A stretch of 64,000 nt of DNA, from the NCBI GenBank assembly GCA_964512385.1, contig CAZEHZ010000001.1, positions 1 through 64,000 on the forward strand, given 5' to 3'. The notes beneath the pieces were generated by a model. It was given only the letters and a program-made list of their open reading frames with translations. It had not been told where the DNA came from and searched no databases. Both the position numbers and the translations under genes were made by a program. This document shows, in pieces, positions 18,178 to 27,341 of the stretch (position 1 is its first letter; the number at the start of each line of letters is the position of its first letter). The stretch is from CALXXL01 sp964512385 (GTDB lineage Bacteria > Verrucomicrobiota > Lentisphaeria > Victivallales > Victivallaceae).

Positions 18178-19365
18178 TTACTTTGCGGCGTTTTCATTTT
18201 GCTGAGCTTGAGCGGCGGCGGCGGCTCTTACGGCGTCCGACGCCTGCTGCATAGGATTCTGAACCACTTCCGGATTCAGTTTCATCCGCAACTGTTTAAG
18301 CTCGCCATTTCCGGTACCCAGCAAATATTTATCCCGCACGCCGGCCAATGCCTCACCCGCAACTTCATTATACAAAGCCACTAAAACGGTGTTGCCGCTC
18401 TTTTCATACTCGGTCAAAATGCTGTTAAAGTAGATACTTTCACTGCGTAACTGCGACACCACCTGTAACTTGTAACTTTCCGCATCCGCCAGCAGCTGAT
18501 TAGCCAATCCTTCGGCGCCGCTTACGGTACGAATTGCATAAGTATTAGCTTCCGTAATATATGTATCGCTGGTGGCGCTGGCGCTGGACGCCTCTAAAAA
18601 CGCCGCCTGAGTCTGAGTTGGCGGTTCCACCCGATCCAGATTCAAGTTATCAATTACAATCCCTAAATCCATGGCAATCACCGACTGGGCGAACTGTTCA
18701 AACACCCGGTCGCGATATTCGCCCTGCCGGGTAATAATATCATCCACCGACATTCCGGCGGTAACGCTCACCACGGCCTCATTAAACAGCGACTTCAGCA
18801 AAGTCTGCGGCCCTCTTCCGGTCGGCGGAGTCGTTCCATACGGGAACATATCGTCTTTATTTCTGGGGTCGGTCGGAGTCATGCAGCGTTCGTAATATGT
18901 TTTCGGTTCCGTCACAATATAGTTGAATCCCCAAGCGGTATGAATAATGTTCGTATCGCTGGTCAACAAATAGTGATCAAGCCCGGCGTCCAGCCAACTG
19001 CGCGGCTTGGCGTTTTTCGCCAGCGGTTCAGCCAGATACTCCACCCGAATTGTTTGCGGAGCAGTGGGAATCCACACAAACTGATTTACCGGATAGGGGA
19101 AAAACCAGTGTGGTCCGCGGGTATATTCGCCGTAAAACTTACCGAAACGCAACACGATAACCGCTTCCTGCGGCGGCACGGCAATGTAACCGCCTAAGGT
19201 AAAAAAGTAGATTATCGTACCAATAATAATCACCACCAGCGCTAAGAATGCAAACCGCAAACTGCGCACCAAAGACTGCATACCGGAGTCCATAACTCCG
19301 GCGGCTTCCGGTGAAATATTCATCTCTCCGGGTGATTTTCCAAACAAATTATTCTGTTCACTCAT
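18178..19365 (-). CDS. SPFH/band-7 membrane protein, HflK-like
   Basis: A 395-residue member of the stomatin/prohibitin/flotillin/HflKC superfamily. A cytoplasmic N-terminus is followed by one TM helix (~33-57), then the SPFH domain beginning YIAVPPQEAVIVLRFGKF, then a helical region, and an Ala/Gln-rich C-terminal tail. HflK/HflC complexes surround the FtsH protease in the inner membrane and limit its access to substrates. An ideal AAGGAG lies 7 nt before the ATG. It is the third of three SPFH genes in a row (gap 23 bp) and the closest to the P-type ATPase. The exact HflK equivalence is unproven. Confidence 0.85.
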   Translation of the reverse strand: MSEQNNLFGKSPGEMNISPEAAGVMDSGMQSLVRSLRFAFLALVVIIIGTIIYFFTLGGYIAVPPQEAVIVLRFGKFYGEYTRGPHWFFPYPVNQFVWIPTAPQTIRVEYLAEPLAKNAKPRSWLDAGLDHYLLTSDTNIIHTAWGFNYIVTEPKTYYERCMTPTDPRNKDDMFPYGTTPPTGRGPQTLLKSLFNEAVVSVTAGMSVDDIITRQGEYRDRVFEQFAQSVIAMDLGIVIDNLNLDRVEPPTQTQAAFLEASSASATSDTYITEANTYAIRTVSGAEGLANQLLADAESYKLQVVSQLRSESIYFNSILTEYEKSGNTVLVALYNEVAGEALAGVRDKYLLGTGNGELKQLRMKLNPEVVQNPMQQASDAVRAAAAAQAQQNENAAK

Positions 19366-19388
19366 AATCGGCTCCTTTGCGTTACCAA

Positions 19389-20372
19389 TTACTTATTTTC
19401 CACTGGAGCGGCCACGGGGCCAACCATCGGCTTGGCGGACTGCCCGATCTTCCCCACTGCGTCTGCATTCAGCAGATTAAACGGCGGCGTATTGGTATCC
19501 AGCACCAGTGTGGTACGGGTACGCAAAATCTGGCGTAACGACTCCAAACTGCGCAAAAACTCGGCCAATTCCGGATTTTTACGGAATTCGGCATAGTATC
19601 TTGCGGCTTCGGCATCGCCCTCGGCCCGAATTTCCCGTGCTTTGGCTTCGGCTTCAGAAACAATCTGACTGCTCTGTTTCTGAGCTTCGGTACGAATATT
19701 ACGTGCCGCCTTTTCGCCCTGAGACCGGAACACCTGAGCTTTCACTTCACGTTCCTTAATCATGCGTTCAAAAATCTTCTCGGTAATTTTACCCGGCACA
19801 TTCAAGGCGTTAATCCCCACCCGTTCAATGGTAATCCCGAACTTATCGGCCTGCGGCTGCATCTCTTTGCAGATATCGGCGGTAATTTCATTCAGCTTCA
19901 TCATTTTCGGGTCGGTATCAATCAACTGGTCAAAGTCATAACGCCCGAAGGTGGAACTTTTTGCACTGCGCATCAAGTCATTAAGCCGTTGTTCCGCCGT
20001 GCCGATGTTGGACACATTTTCAAAAAACGCCACGGGATTGGAGATATTGTACACCACAAATATACTGGCCACAATATTTTTCCCGTCTTTGGTCAACATT
20101 TCTTCAGCGGCGCCGCCCGCCGTACCGGTAAAGGTGCGGGAGCGTTTATCGAATTTAAAGATTTTCTGAACGGGGAACGGCCATCTGAAATGCAGTCCCG
20201 GTGCCGGAGCCTCCGGGTTAATCCGCCCGAACGTCGTAACCACCGCCGCCTCGGTTTCATTTACCTGATAGCTGAATATTGCAAAAATCAGAATAACGCT
20301 AACCACAGTTCCCAGCAGCAATGCGGGCCAATGATGCAGCAATCCCACTTTTTTTTCCGAATTATTACTCAT
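19389..20372 (-). CDS. hflC: HflC-like SPFH protein
   Basis: A 327-residue band-7 protein. TM helix at ~14-33, SPFH domain from VNETEAAVVTTFGRINPEAP with GLHFRWPFPVQKIFKFDKR, which is the HflC signature region. A long helix follows, with EREVKAQVFRSQGEKAARNIRTEA and alternating Ala/Glu (residues ~200-265). In E. coli HflC pairs with HflK to cage FtsH. Here it has one SPFH gene on each side in the same operon (gaps of 24 and 23 bp). Among the three it is the best match to classical HflC. Confidence 0.87.
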   Translation of the reverse strand: MSNNSEKKVGLLHHWPALLLGTVVSVILIFAIFSYQVNETEAAVVTTFGRINPEAPAPGLHFRWPFPVQKIFKFDKRSRTFTGTAGGAAEEMLTKDGKNIVASIFVVYNISNPVAFFENVSNIGTAEQRLNDLMRSAKSSTFGRYDFDQLIDTDPKMMKLNEITADICKEMQPQADKFGITIERVGINALNVPGKITEKIFERMIKEREVKAQVFRSQGEKAARNIRTEAQKQSSQIVSEAEAKAREIRAEGDAEAARYYAEFRKNPELAEFLRSLESLRQILRTRTTLVLDTNTPPFNLLNADAVGKIGQSAKPMVGPVAAPVENK

Positions 20373-20396
20373 AATTTATTTCTCCACCTGTATTAA

Positions 20397-22403
20397 TTAC
20401 TTACCCAAATCAACATTGCCGAAGTCGAACCCGGCCGATTCCTCAAAATTCAGTTCAAACACTTCCTGTTTAATACTGGAACTGATGATATATTTGCGAA
20501 TCATTCCGGTTTCCTTTTCCAATAAATCCAAATAACTGCGCAGCTTAAACAGTGCCGGCAGTTCGTTATAGGCTTCCAGCTGTTTTCCAAAGCGTTCCGC
20601 GTCGGCGTTGGCAATCAGCTTTTGCGATGCGCTGTAAGCCTCGGCCATCACCACCAGCTCATTAGCATAGGCTTGCGACTGCGGCAGTAAGCTGACCCGG
20701 TCAATTTCGGCGGCGAGCATATTGGTACGCATCTCCTCCTGAGCGCTGATTACGTCCTGAAACGCCTTAACCACCGGCGGTGCGGGGTGTACGTCAATCA
20801 TGGCCACATTAACCACCTCAATACCTAAATCGAGCTGGTCGGCGGCGGCCTGAATACGTCCTTTAATAATATTGGCGGTCTCCATGCGGTCAGTAGCCAT
20901 CACCTGCATCATCAATGCGCTGGCCATATATTCGGTAACCACGCTTTCGCCGATTAACCGCAGCATATCTTCCGGGTCCTGATTATGCAGAGCATATTTC
21001 AGAATCTCATTGGGTCGAATCTGATATTGAATCGGGAAAGTAGCGTTAATAAAAGCGATATTCGTCGGCAGTCCGCTGGTATCCTGCACGCCGTCGGTCT
21101 TAACGGCAATCATGTAGCTGGACATCGCGTCATCTTCATGCATATCCCAGAACACCACATGTTTGTACTTGGCTTCCAGTTCGGCCCGATTATCCTTCGG
21201 CTTGGCATGAGAATGCCCGTGGCCGTCATCAACCTCTTCTTCCTCTTCCTCATGTGCATGGTCTTTACTGTGGTCATCGCCCACCACCACCTCGCGCAGT
21301 TCGGTGCAGTTATAGCGGCTGATGGACTCAAATGGCCATGGCAGTTTAAAATAGATATCCGGCGTCAACGGCTCGGTGCTCACCAGTTTACCGCAGCGTT
21401 CCTTGAGTCCGAGTTGCCCCGGCCCCACCTGGTCAATGCAGGTAAACAGCCATAACACCACCGCCCAAATCACCAGAGCGGGGAACAAAGAGCGTTCTAC
21501 AAACCCGTAAATAAACGTGCCGGAAACTTTAAATCCGAACTGATAGTCCAGCGTGTCGGCGATATTGCGCATCACGCCGCCGGGTTCGGTAAACAGAGAC
21601 AACAAACTGCTTTCAAACATCGGGCGGACCTCCTCAATAGTCCGTGGCCGATAAAAGTCCACAATAAAGTTGATAATCAATTCCACGGCTAAAACGGTCA
21701 AAACGCCCAAACAAGTCCAACTGAAATAGGCTTCAAATCCGGAGATGTTAAAATGCACCAGACAAAGTTCCACGGCGGCGGCGAACATAATCAGGAATCC
21801 CATTATGTACCATGCTCCCACGGCCCGGAGCCAGCGGAAGGTTTTAGTTCTGGCCTGTCCGATATAAAATGCGCCGATAAACCCGCTGCAGCACATTAAT
21901 AGAATAGCGGTGATTAAAGCCTGCATAGTATTTTTCGGAGCGGCTTTAATGCGGTCGATATTCTGCCAGTACGAGGCATAACCGGCCAGCATTGCCAGCA
22001 GTAAAACCGCCGCCAGAATTGTAATTACAAACGGCGCATACTTTTTATAATTAGCAAAAGCCCGGCCGGACGTAAACCGCACATCTTCATCTACATTAAA
22101 AGCGTGATGAGAAGTCTCCTTACGTTTTTCCAGCTCAATTTTCTCAATTTCCTCTCGCCCCGCGGCGGCGGCCAGCAGGCCGTAAATCAGCGAAGCCAAC
22201 GAAAACAATGCGGCCACACAATAGACCGGAAACCCGATACTGAAAGTATCTGATCCGGCATAGCGGTCCCAAATCGTGCCAAGCGACAACACCAGCACGG
22301 CGAACCCGATAGCCGCCACGCTGCTGAACGTGGATAGTCGGGTCATGGTTTTAGCCCGCTCCCACGCAACCTGATACAGTTTTACGTTATTGTCCATACA
22401 CAT
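20397..22403 (-). CDS. Large polytopic SPFH-domain protein with His-rich loop
   Basis: A 668-residue first gene of the cluster. The N-terminal ~310 residues hold six or seven hydrophobic segments (two in residues 25-85, others near 130, 165, 205 and 240, and one around 315-330). An SPFH domain then begins at about QVGPGQLGLKERCGK. Inside it, residues ~372-402 form an acidic, His-rich insert with seven His in DHSKDHAHEE and DGHGHSHA, like metal-binding loops of ZIP and CDF transporters. A helical SPFH tail follows. Start is ATG 22403 or the Met two codons later; neither has a perfectly placed SD. Its 3' neighbours are two more SPFH genes and a metal ATPase. Confidence 0.83.
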   Translation of the reverse strand: MCMDNNVKLYQVAWERAKTMTRLSTFSSVAAIGFAVLVLSLGTIWDRYAGSDTFSIGFPVYCVAALFSLASLIYGLLAAAAGREEIEKIELEKRKETSHHAFNVDEDVRFTSGRAFANYKKYAPFVITILAAVLLLAMLAGYASYWQNIDRIKAAPKNTMQALITAILLMCCSGFIGAFYIGQARTKTFRWLRAVGAWYIMGFLIMFAAAVELCLVHFNISGFEAYFSWTCLGVLTVLAVELIINFIVDFYRPRTIEEVRPMFESSLLSLFTEPGGVMRNIADTLDYQFGFKVSGTFIYGFVERSLFPALVIWAVVLWLFTCIDQVGPGQLGLKERCGKLVSTEPLTPDIYFKLPWPFESISRYNCTELREVVVGDDHSKDHAHEEEEEEVDDGHGHSHAKPKDNRAELEAKYKHVVFWDMHEDDAMSSYMIAVKTDGVQDTSGLPTNIAFINATFPIQYQIRPNEILKYALHNQDPEDMLRLIGESVVTEYMASALMMQVMATDRMETANIIKGRIQAAADQLDLGIEVVNVAMIDVHPAPPVVKAFQDVISAQEEMRTNMLAAEIDRVSLLPQSQAYANELVVMAEAYSASQKLIANADAERFGKQLEAYNELPALFKLRSYLDLLEKETGMIRKYIISSSIKQEVFELNFEESAGFDFGNVDLGK

Positions 22404-22796
22404 CTTTTCTGTTAAAAAATTTACTCTCCTCTACGGTACACACACACATCATCACTGAAAATATAGCACATAAAGTATAAATTCGCAATGTTTCATCCAA
22501 ATTTTTTTCTCTTTTTATATTTTATGAAAGAATTCTAAAAAAAACCGTCGGAATATTTCATTATTCTGCGGTTCGGCAGTAAAAAAACCATATTTTTTAT
22601 CTTTTTTTAAAAAAATATGTATTTGTCAATAGGATTTTAAAAAAACGGTGCTATATTCACTATGGCCGCAGGCTCGTTAATTTCAGGCACCTATACGCAA
22701 TTTTCTCCTCTTCATAATTACTCCTCTAAATGTCTGAAGTCCGAGCCTGAGGCCATTTTGCGTAGTATGGAGCTTAACTTTGGAGTTTTTCAGTTG
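22404..22796. other. Divergent intergenic region between SPFH cluster and MATE gene
   Basis: A 393-bp AT-rich stretch once the MATE start is placed at 22797. It holds the minus promoter for the SPFH operon (22460-22488). On the plus strand there is a TATATT at 22652-22657 without a convincing -35, a possible MATE promoter that would leave a long leader. An open frame runs from 22662 into the MATE gene, but its first 45 codons look unlike a transporter N-terminus. Confidence 0.5.
22460..22488 (-). promoter_or_regulatory. Promoter for the SPFH/metal-ATPase cluster
   Basis: TTGCGA, 17 nt, TATATT on the minus strand, predicting a start near 22453 and a leader of about 50 nt before the 668-residue SPFH protein. 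This is one of the better promoter matches in the window. Confidence 0.55.
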
Positions 22797-24137
22797 ATGA
22801 ACATTCAGGAAACACGATATTCGTATCGTGAAATTATACGTATTGCCTGGCCGGTGCTGGCCGGTTTGCTGATGCAGCAGATGATTGGCCTTACCGACAC
22901 GGCGTTTTTGGGCCGTCTCAGTGAAACCGCCATGGGGGCCGCCTCGCTGGGGTCGATATATTATTTAGCGTTGTTCATGATTGGCTTCGGCTTCAGCAAC
23001 GGCGGGCAGATTTTAATCGGGCGGTGTAACGGTTCGGGGACTAAGGGTGAAATCGGCCGGATTTTCTATTGCAGTTTATTGTTTTTGATGCTCATGGCAG
23101 TGGTTTTAATTGGAATATCCACCTGGGCGGCGCCGTGGTTTCTGAAACCGCTGATTAAGTCTCCGGCGGTGCTGAATGAAACCTTGGAGTACCTGAAATA
23201 CCGGAACTGGGGCTTATTGTTCAGTTTTATTGCGGCCATTTTCCGGGCATTCTATGTAGGCATAACCCGCACCCGGATTTTAACGGTAAGCGCCTTGGCC
23301 ATGCTGGTGGTGAACATGGTGCTGAATTATGCGTTAATCTTTGGTAAATGGGGCTTTGCGCCATACGGCATCGCGGGGGCGGCCATTGCCTCGATTATCG
23401 CCGAATTTGTGGCCATGCTCTGCTTTATCGTGGCATTCAGTTTTTCGGTAAACAAGAAGCGTTACGGCTTTAATCATTTTACGTTTTTAAATTTTAGCCT
23501 GCTGAAACGGGTCTGGAACGTCTCTATCTGGTCTACGCTGCAGCCATTTTGTGCGGTTGGCGTATGGTTTTTCTTCTTTGTCGCAGTGGAGCATCTTGGC
23601 GAGCGCACCTTGGCGTCCATCAATCTAATCCGTGGAGTATCCATGTTGCCGTGGGTGCTGATAAACGGGCTGGCCACCACGGGGAGTACCTTAATCAGTA
23701 ATTTAATGGGGGCCGAAAAGCAGGGGCAGGTGATTCCATTGATCAAGCGAATTACGGGCTTGTCATTTCTGTTAAATCTGCCGTTATTCATTGCCGCCGC
23801 CCTTCTGCCGTACTGGACATTGCGTATTTTCACCGACAGTCCGGAGTTGATTCAAAGCAGTATTTCCGGTTTATATGTGGTTATCCTCAGTCAAGTTATA
23901 CAAATTCCGGCTTATGTCTGGTTTTGTGCTGTCTCCGGCACGGGCAACACCCGGGCGGCATTGATTATTGAAGCGTTGACCTTAGTGGGTTATTCGGTTT
24001 CGGTGTGGTATTTTGTGATGTATCTTCAAGGTTCGGCGGCGGTTTGCTGGCTTACCGAAATCGTTTATCAAATTTTCGCCTTGTCATTTTCGCTATTGTT
24101 CTTCCGCTTCAGTCAATGGCGACTGCATAAAATATAA
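22797..24137 (+). CDS. MATE-family efflux transporter
   Basis: A twelve-helix multidrug/toxin extrusion antiporter of the inner membrane, 446 residues from the chosen start. The N-terminal helix reads IIRIAWPVLAGLLMQQMIGLTDTAFLG, the hallmark of MATE proteins, and a second repeat begins near VSIWSTLQPF. The family exports drugs or metabolites with Na+ or H+. A frame opens at 22662, but the ATG at 22797 follows TTGGAG by ~11 nt and places the first helix correctly. It stands alone, divergent from the SPFH cluster. Substrate cannot be inferred. Confidence 0.88.
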   Translation: MNIQETRYSYREIIRIAWPVLAGLLMQQMIGLTDTAFLGRLSETAMGAASLGSIYYLALFMIGFGFSNGGQILIGRCNGSGTKGEIGRIFYCSLLFLMLMAVVLIGISTWAAPWFLKPLIKSPAVLNETLEYLKYRNWGLLFSFIAAIFRAFYVGITRTRILTVSALAMLVVNMVLNYALIFGKWGFAPYGIAGAAIASIIAEFVAMLCFIVAFSFSVNKKRYGFNHFTFLNFSLLKRVWNVSIWSTLQPFCAVGVWFFFFVAVEHLGERTLASINLIRGVSMLPWVLINGLATTGSTLISNLMGAEKQGQVIPLIKRITGLSFLLNLPLFIAAALLPYWTLRIFTDSPELIQSSISGLYVVILSQVIQIPAYVWFCAVSGTGNTRAALIIEALTLVGYSVSVWYFVMYLQGSAAVCWLTEIVYQIFALSFSLLFFRFSQWRLHKI

Positions 24138-24139
24138 CC

Positions 24140-24163
24140 CGGGCGGTTTTTCATCACCGTCCG
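24140..24163. terminator. Possible weak hairpin between MATE and pyk
   Basis: CGGGCGG and CCGTCCG (one G-T pair) around a short A/T loop lie in the 52-bp gap between two convergent genes. No clear T-run follows on either strand, so this is a weak call. Confidence 0.25.
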
Positions 24164-24189
24164 AGCCGAATATCATTGTGTTAAAAAAA

Positions 24190-25590
24190 TTACAGTAATT
24201 CGTCCACTTGATTAAAGCTCAAAAAGTTGGTAATATTTTTTTCGGGCGGAGCCGATGCTAAACAGGCGATCAAATCATTTTTGCGCAATTTATGTTCTTT
24301 AACAAGTTCCGCCAATAACGGTTCAAACACGGCATTCTGGCGGGCTTCATAAGCGTGAAAATAGGCATATACGCCGTAACTTAACGCCAACTGCCGCATT
24401 ACGCCGGGATTCGGGCTGGAAAAATACAAGAGAGTCCGTCCCCGGTATGCGGCCGCCATTCTGGCCGACACTCCGCTGTCGGTCAACCCTACAATCGCCT
24501 TCACCGGCAATTTTTCGGTAGCTTTCACGGCATTCCGCACCAGCCATCCCCGCATGGGATTATCGGCGCACTCCACATCGTCCACTTTGGTAAAGTGCTG
24601 TTGACCGGCGCCCTCGATTTCGCAGATAATGCTGCTCATCATCTTGACCGACTCCAACGGATACTTGCCCATGCTGGTTTCGCCGGACAACATAACCGCA
24701 TCGGTTCCGTCGAACACGGCATTGGCCACATCGCTGACCTCGGCACGAGTCGGGCGTGGATTGGTAATCATGCTTTGGAGCATCTGTGTAGCGGTAATGA
24801 CCGGCTTATGATACTTCATGCACATATAAATCATGCGTTTTTGGATTCTCGGCACCTCTTCCAGCGGCAGTTCCACGCCCAGGTCGCCACGAGCCACCAT
24901 CAAACCGTCGGCGGCGTTGATAATCTCCTCCAGATTGTCCACGCCCTGATGATTCTCAATTTTGGCAATAACGCCGATATGGCTTCCGGCGGTTTCCAGA
25001 ATACTGCGTACCGCCATGATATCGTCTCTGGAGCGAACAAAGCTGTGTGCAATAAAATCGATGTCATTATCCACCGCAAAGTTGATAAATTCGCGGTCCC
25101 GTTTAGACAAAGCCGGCAGCGGCAGATTTGCGCCCGGTACATTTACCGATTTATGTTTTAAGATTTCGCCCTCATTCAGCGCCGTGGCAATAACCACCTT
25201 CCCGTCAATTTTATCCACTAAAAGTTCCAGTGTGCCGTCGTCAATCAAAATCCGTTGTCCGGTACGTACACAGCGGCTGAATCCGGCATAATTAACCGGC
25301 ACTTCGCCGCCTTCGCCATCGGCGGAAAAAGACACTTTCTGGCCGTAAATCACCGGCAGCGGTTGTTCCAGCATTCCGGTTCGCACCTCCGGCCCCTTGG
25401 TATCAATCATAATAGCGATATTCGGAGACACCGCCCGAATATTCCGGATCATCATTTCGGCGTCTTCCGTGTTCATGTGTGCGGTATTTAAGCGAGCCAC
25501 ATCCATACCGGCTTCAAACAATTTTTTTAAAAAATCCACTTCGCAGTTAAGCGATGAAATCGTAGCAACAATCTTAGTTCTTTTCAACAT
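24190..25590 (-). CDS. pyk: Pyruvate kinase
   Basis: Final step of glycolysis: phosphoenolpyruvate plus ADP to pyruvate plus ATP. The 466 residues include VARLNTAHMN (active-site Arg/Asn/His region), IDTKGPEVRTG (K+ and Mg site), the B domain around 70-160, IAKIENHQGVDNL with the catalytic Lys, MVARGDLGVELPLE with the metal Glu/Asp, and TRAEVSDVANAVFDGTDAVMLSGE. A C-domain covers ~340-466. It lies 39 bp after the esterase gene, so it may be cotranscribed with esterase and lipoprotein. Confidence 0.95.
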   Translation of the reverse strand: MLKRTKIVATISSLNCEVDFLKKLFEAGMDVARLNTAHMNTEDAEMMIRNIRAVSPNIAIMIDTKGPEVRTGMLEQPLPVIYGQKVSFSADGEGGEVPVNYAGFSRCVRTGQRILIDDGTLELLVDKIDGKVVIATALNEGEILKHKSVNVPGANLPLPALSKRDREFINFAVDNDIDFIAHSFVRSRDDIMAVRSILETAGSHIGVIAKIENHQGVDNLEEIINAADGLMVARGDLGVELPLEEVPRIQKRMIYMCMKYHKPVITATQMLQSMITNPRPTRAEVSDVANAVFDGTDAVMLSGETSMGKYPLESVKMMSSIICEIEGAGQQHFTKVDDVECADNPMRGWLVRNAVKATEKLPVKAIVGLTDSGVSARMAAAYRGRTLLYFSSPNPGVMRQLALSYGVYAYFHAYEARQNAVFEPLLAELVKEHKLRKNDLIACLASAPPEKNITNFLSFNQVDELL

Positions 25591-25629
25591 TTATCTTCAC
25601 CCGTCAACCCCATTTTCCAATCTTTTAAC

Positions 25630-26412
25630 TTAAAATCCCTGCCGACGCAGAAAATCCGCCGCCAGCTCCAGCCATCGTTCCGCCGAATATCCTTTTGCCA
25701 AACCGATTCCGTGATGCCCTTCAAAGAAGAAATGCGTTTCGGTGGTAATATTCTGTTTTCGCAACGCATTGGCGAACCGCCATGAATTTTCCACCGGCAC
25801 CAGCGGGTCATTCCAGGTATGCCATAAAAAAGTTGGCGGAGTCTTGTCATCCACCCGATTTTCCAAACTCAGATACTCACGCACCGGAGTAGACTCTGCG
25901 GTTCCCAGCAACTGTTCAAATGACCCGTTATGGGCATATTCCCCGGAATTAATCACCGGATAGCACAGAATCATGGCATCCGGTCGAGCCGGCAAATTAT
26001 CGGCCTCATCATTGGCCACCACCTCAATAGAGTCGGCCAAAGTTCCGGCACAAGCGGCCAGATGGCCACCGGCGGAAAATCCGGCCACGGCGATTTTATC
26101 CTCTTTCATAGTGGTAACTCCGGCCAAACGGCGTAATATCTGCACCGCGCGTAAAACGTCCATCTGCGGTTCCGGCCAGCGTCGTGGCGCCACCCGATAC
26201 TGTAATACGGCGGCATGGAACCCCAACTCGTTAAACTTTTCGGCCACCGGGTTGCCTTCCTCTTCGCTTCTCATCTCATATCCGCCGCCGGGCAGTACCA
26301 GCACACAACCTTTCGGAGTCGCCGAGTCGAGTAAAAACAACTCGATATACGGCTCAAACTCCCCGTTTGCCGCCGGATTATGTTCCCACAGCGGTAAAAT
26401 CGTATTGCTCAT
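25630..26412 (-). CDS. Alpha/beta hydrolase, probable carbohydrate acetylesterase
   Basis: A 260-residue intracellular esterase with no signal peptide. The oxyanion loop is LPGGGYEMRS (residues 40-49), the nucleophile elbow GFSAGG has Ser113, the acid is likely the Asp in WNDPLVPVENSW, and the catalytic His is in GHHGIGLAKG. The oxyanion loop plus the 'E-GxPVAEKFN-LGF' segment resemble the esterase group that often removes acetyl groups from plant polysaccharide fragments. It follows the lipoprotein gene by 4 nt and precedes pyk. Substrate is inferred only. Confidence 0.85.
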   Translation of the reverse strand: MSNTILPLWEHNPAANGEFEPYIELFLLDSATPKGCVLVLPGGGYEMRSEEEGNPVAEKFNELGFHAAVLQYRVAPRRWPEPQMDVLRAVQILRRLAGVTTMKEDKIAVAGFSAGGHLAACAGTLADSIEVVANDEADNLPARPDAMILCYPVINSGEYAHNGSFEQLLGTAESTPVREYLSLENRVDDKTPPTFLWHTWNDPLVPVENSWRFANALRKQNITTETHFFFEGHHGIGLAKGYSAERWLELAADFLRRQGF

Positions 26413-26416
26413 AAAC

Positions 26417-26872
26417 TCAGTCCAGATAAACCAGTTTTTTGGTCAGATATCCCACCAGATACAACGGGCCGGGCAAGTGGTCTTTTTGAATCGTTACCGT
26501 AAACAGCATCTGCTTACTCTTTAACAATAAAGGATTTCCAAAAACTTCACAATAAGACAATACAGCGGAATTGTCTTTTAATTCGTCGGTTAATTTGCCA
26601 TAAGAATCATACGGCAGTTCGGCTTGAATGATATAATCGCCGTTGCCGGAAAAACCGGTGGCAATAATCTTGCCGTTATTTTTCTCCACAAAGCCGGTAA
26701 TTTTCTCGGCGGCCTTCTTAGGATTGCGGCTTTCCGCCACCACTTGAACGGCCGCTTTGTATTCAGTCTGCGCCGCATTATTGCCGTCAAACTTCATTTC
26801 AGCGGTACTGCAACACCCGCTAAGCAGCCACGCCGCCATCCCGACTGCGCTAAAAACTAAAAATTTTTTCAT
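26417..26872 (-). CDS. Lipoprotein of unknown function
   Basis: A 151-residue protein beginning MKKFLVFSAVGMAAWLLSGCC, with lipobox LSGC. The mature part has an alpha/beta pattern: AAVQVVAESRNPKKAAEKITGFVEKNNGKI is reminiscent of DUF4349/periplasmic stress lipoprotein repeats, followed by strands. An in-frame ATG 69 nt upstream opens a longer frame, but the SD TTGAGGA, 5 nt before ATG 26872, and the signal peptide fix the start. It lies four bases before the esterase gene. Family not certain. Confidence 0.75.
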   Translation of the reverse strand: MKKFLVFSAVGMAAWLLSGCCSTAEMKFDGNNAAQTEYKAAVQVVAESRNPKKAAEKITGFVEKNNGKIIATGFSGNGDYIIQAELPYDSYGKLTDELKDNSAVLSYCEVFGNPLLLKSKQMLFTVTIQKDHLPGPLYLVGYLTKKLVYLD

Positions 26873-26884
26873 TTTGTTCCTCAA

Positions 26885-26918
26885 TTTAAAAAAAGCAGCC
26901 GGGCATTCCGACTGCTTT
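26885..26918 (-). terminator. Rho-independent terminator after hpf
   Basis: On the minus strand AAAAGCAGTCGG pairs with CCGGCTGCTTTT around a short loop and ends in a T-run, 44 bp past the hpf stop. It closes the kds-lpt-hpf operon. Confidence 0.75.
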
Positions 26919-26961
26919 TCATTGTAATTATTCGAATTCAACCAATCCGATCTGCAACTGT

Positions 26962-27312
26962 TTATTCAGCCTGCTCAGCTTGCTCAGCGGCTTTTACTTC
27001 CAAATCCCGCAATGAATCACGCCCGTGATTCTGTACTTTGGTCAAATACTTATCCACTTGAACCTTTACCCGGTCAGCGGCCTCGGCCAACGCCTTGTAC
27101 ATATCAAAGTCTTCGGCACTTGCGGCGATTTCGTGTTGTTTTAAAGCCACCATTACGTCCACCCGGAAACGTGGCTTATCAAAATCCACCATAACCCGAA
27201 TTGTCGAAACTTTTAAAGTTTTGTCTTCAAAAATCACATTAAAGCTGTCTTCAATCTGCTTCTTTAACAATTCCGTTATTTCCAAATGCTTGCCAGTTAC
27301 AATAATCTGCAT
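26962..27312 (-). CDS. hpf: Ribosome hibernation promoting factor, short form
   Basis: Binds the 30S decoding region and shuts down translation in stationary phase. At 116 residues it is the short HPF/YfiA type, without the dimerising C-terminal domain of long HPF. It starts MQIIVTGKHLEITELLKKQIED, has the conserved beta strand VMVDFDKPRFRVDVMVALK and helix EDFDMYKALAEAADRVKVQVDK, and ends in an Ala/Glu tail. AGGAGG lies 7 nt before the ATG. It follows lptB by 29 bp, as hpf follows rpoN in the E. coli lpt locus. Confidence 0.9.
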   Translation of the reverse strand: MQIIVTGKHLEITELLKKQIEDSFNVIFEDKTLKVSTIRVMVDFDKPRFRVDVMVALKQHEIAASAEDFDMYKALAEAADRVKVQVDKYLTKVQNHGRDSLRDLEVKAAEQAEQAE

Positions 27313-27341
27313 AAACCGGCCTCCTTTCGTAATTTAGAGTA

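Noticed and set aside
22662..22796. A longer N-terminus for the MATE protein
   Set aside because: The 45 extra codons have no hydrophobic or MATE-like features, and a ribosome site precedes ATG 22797.
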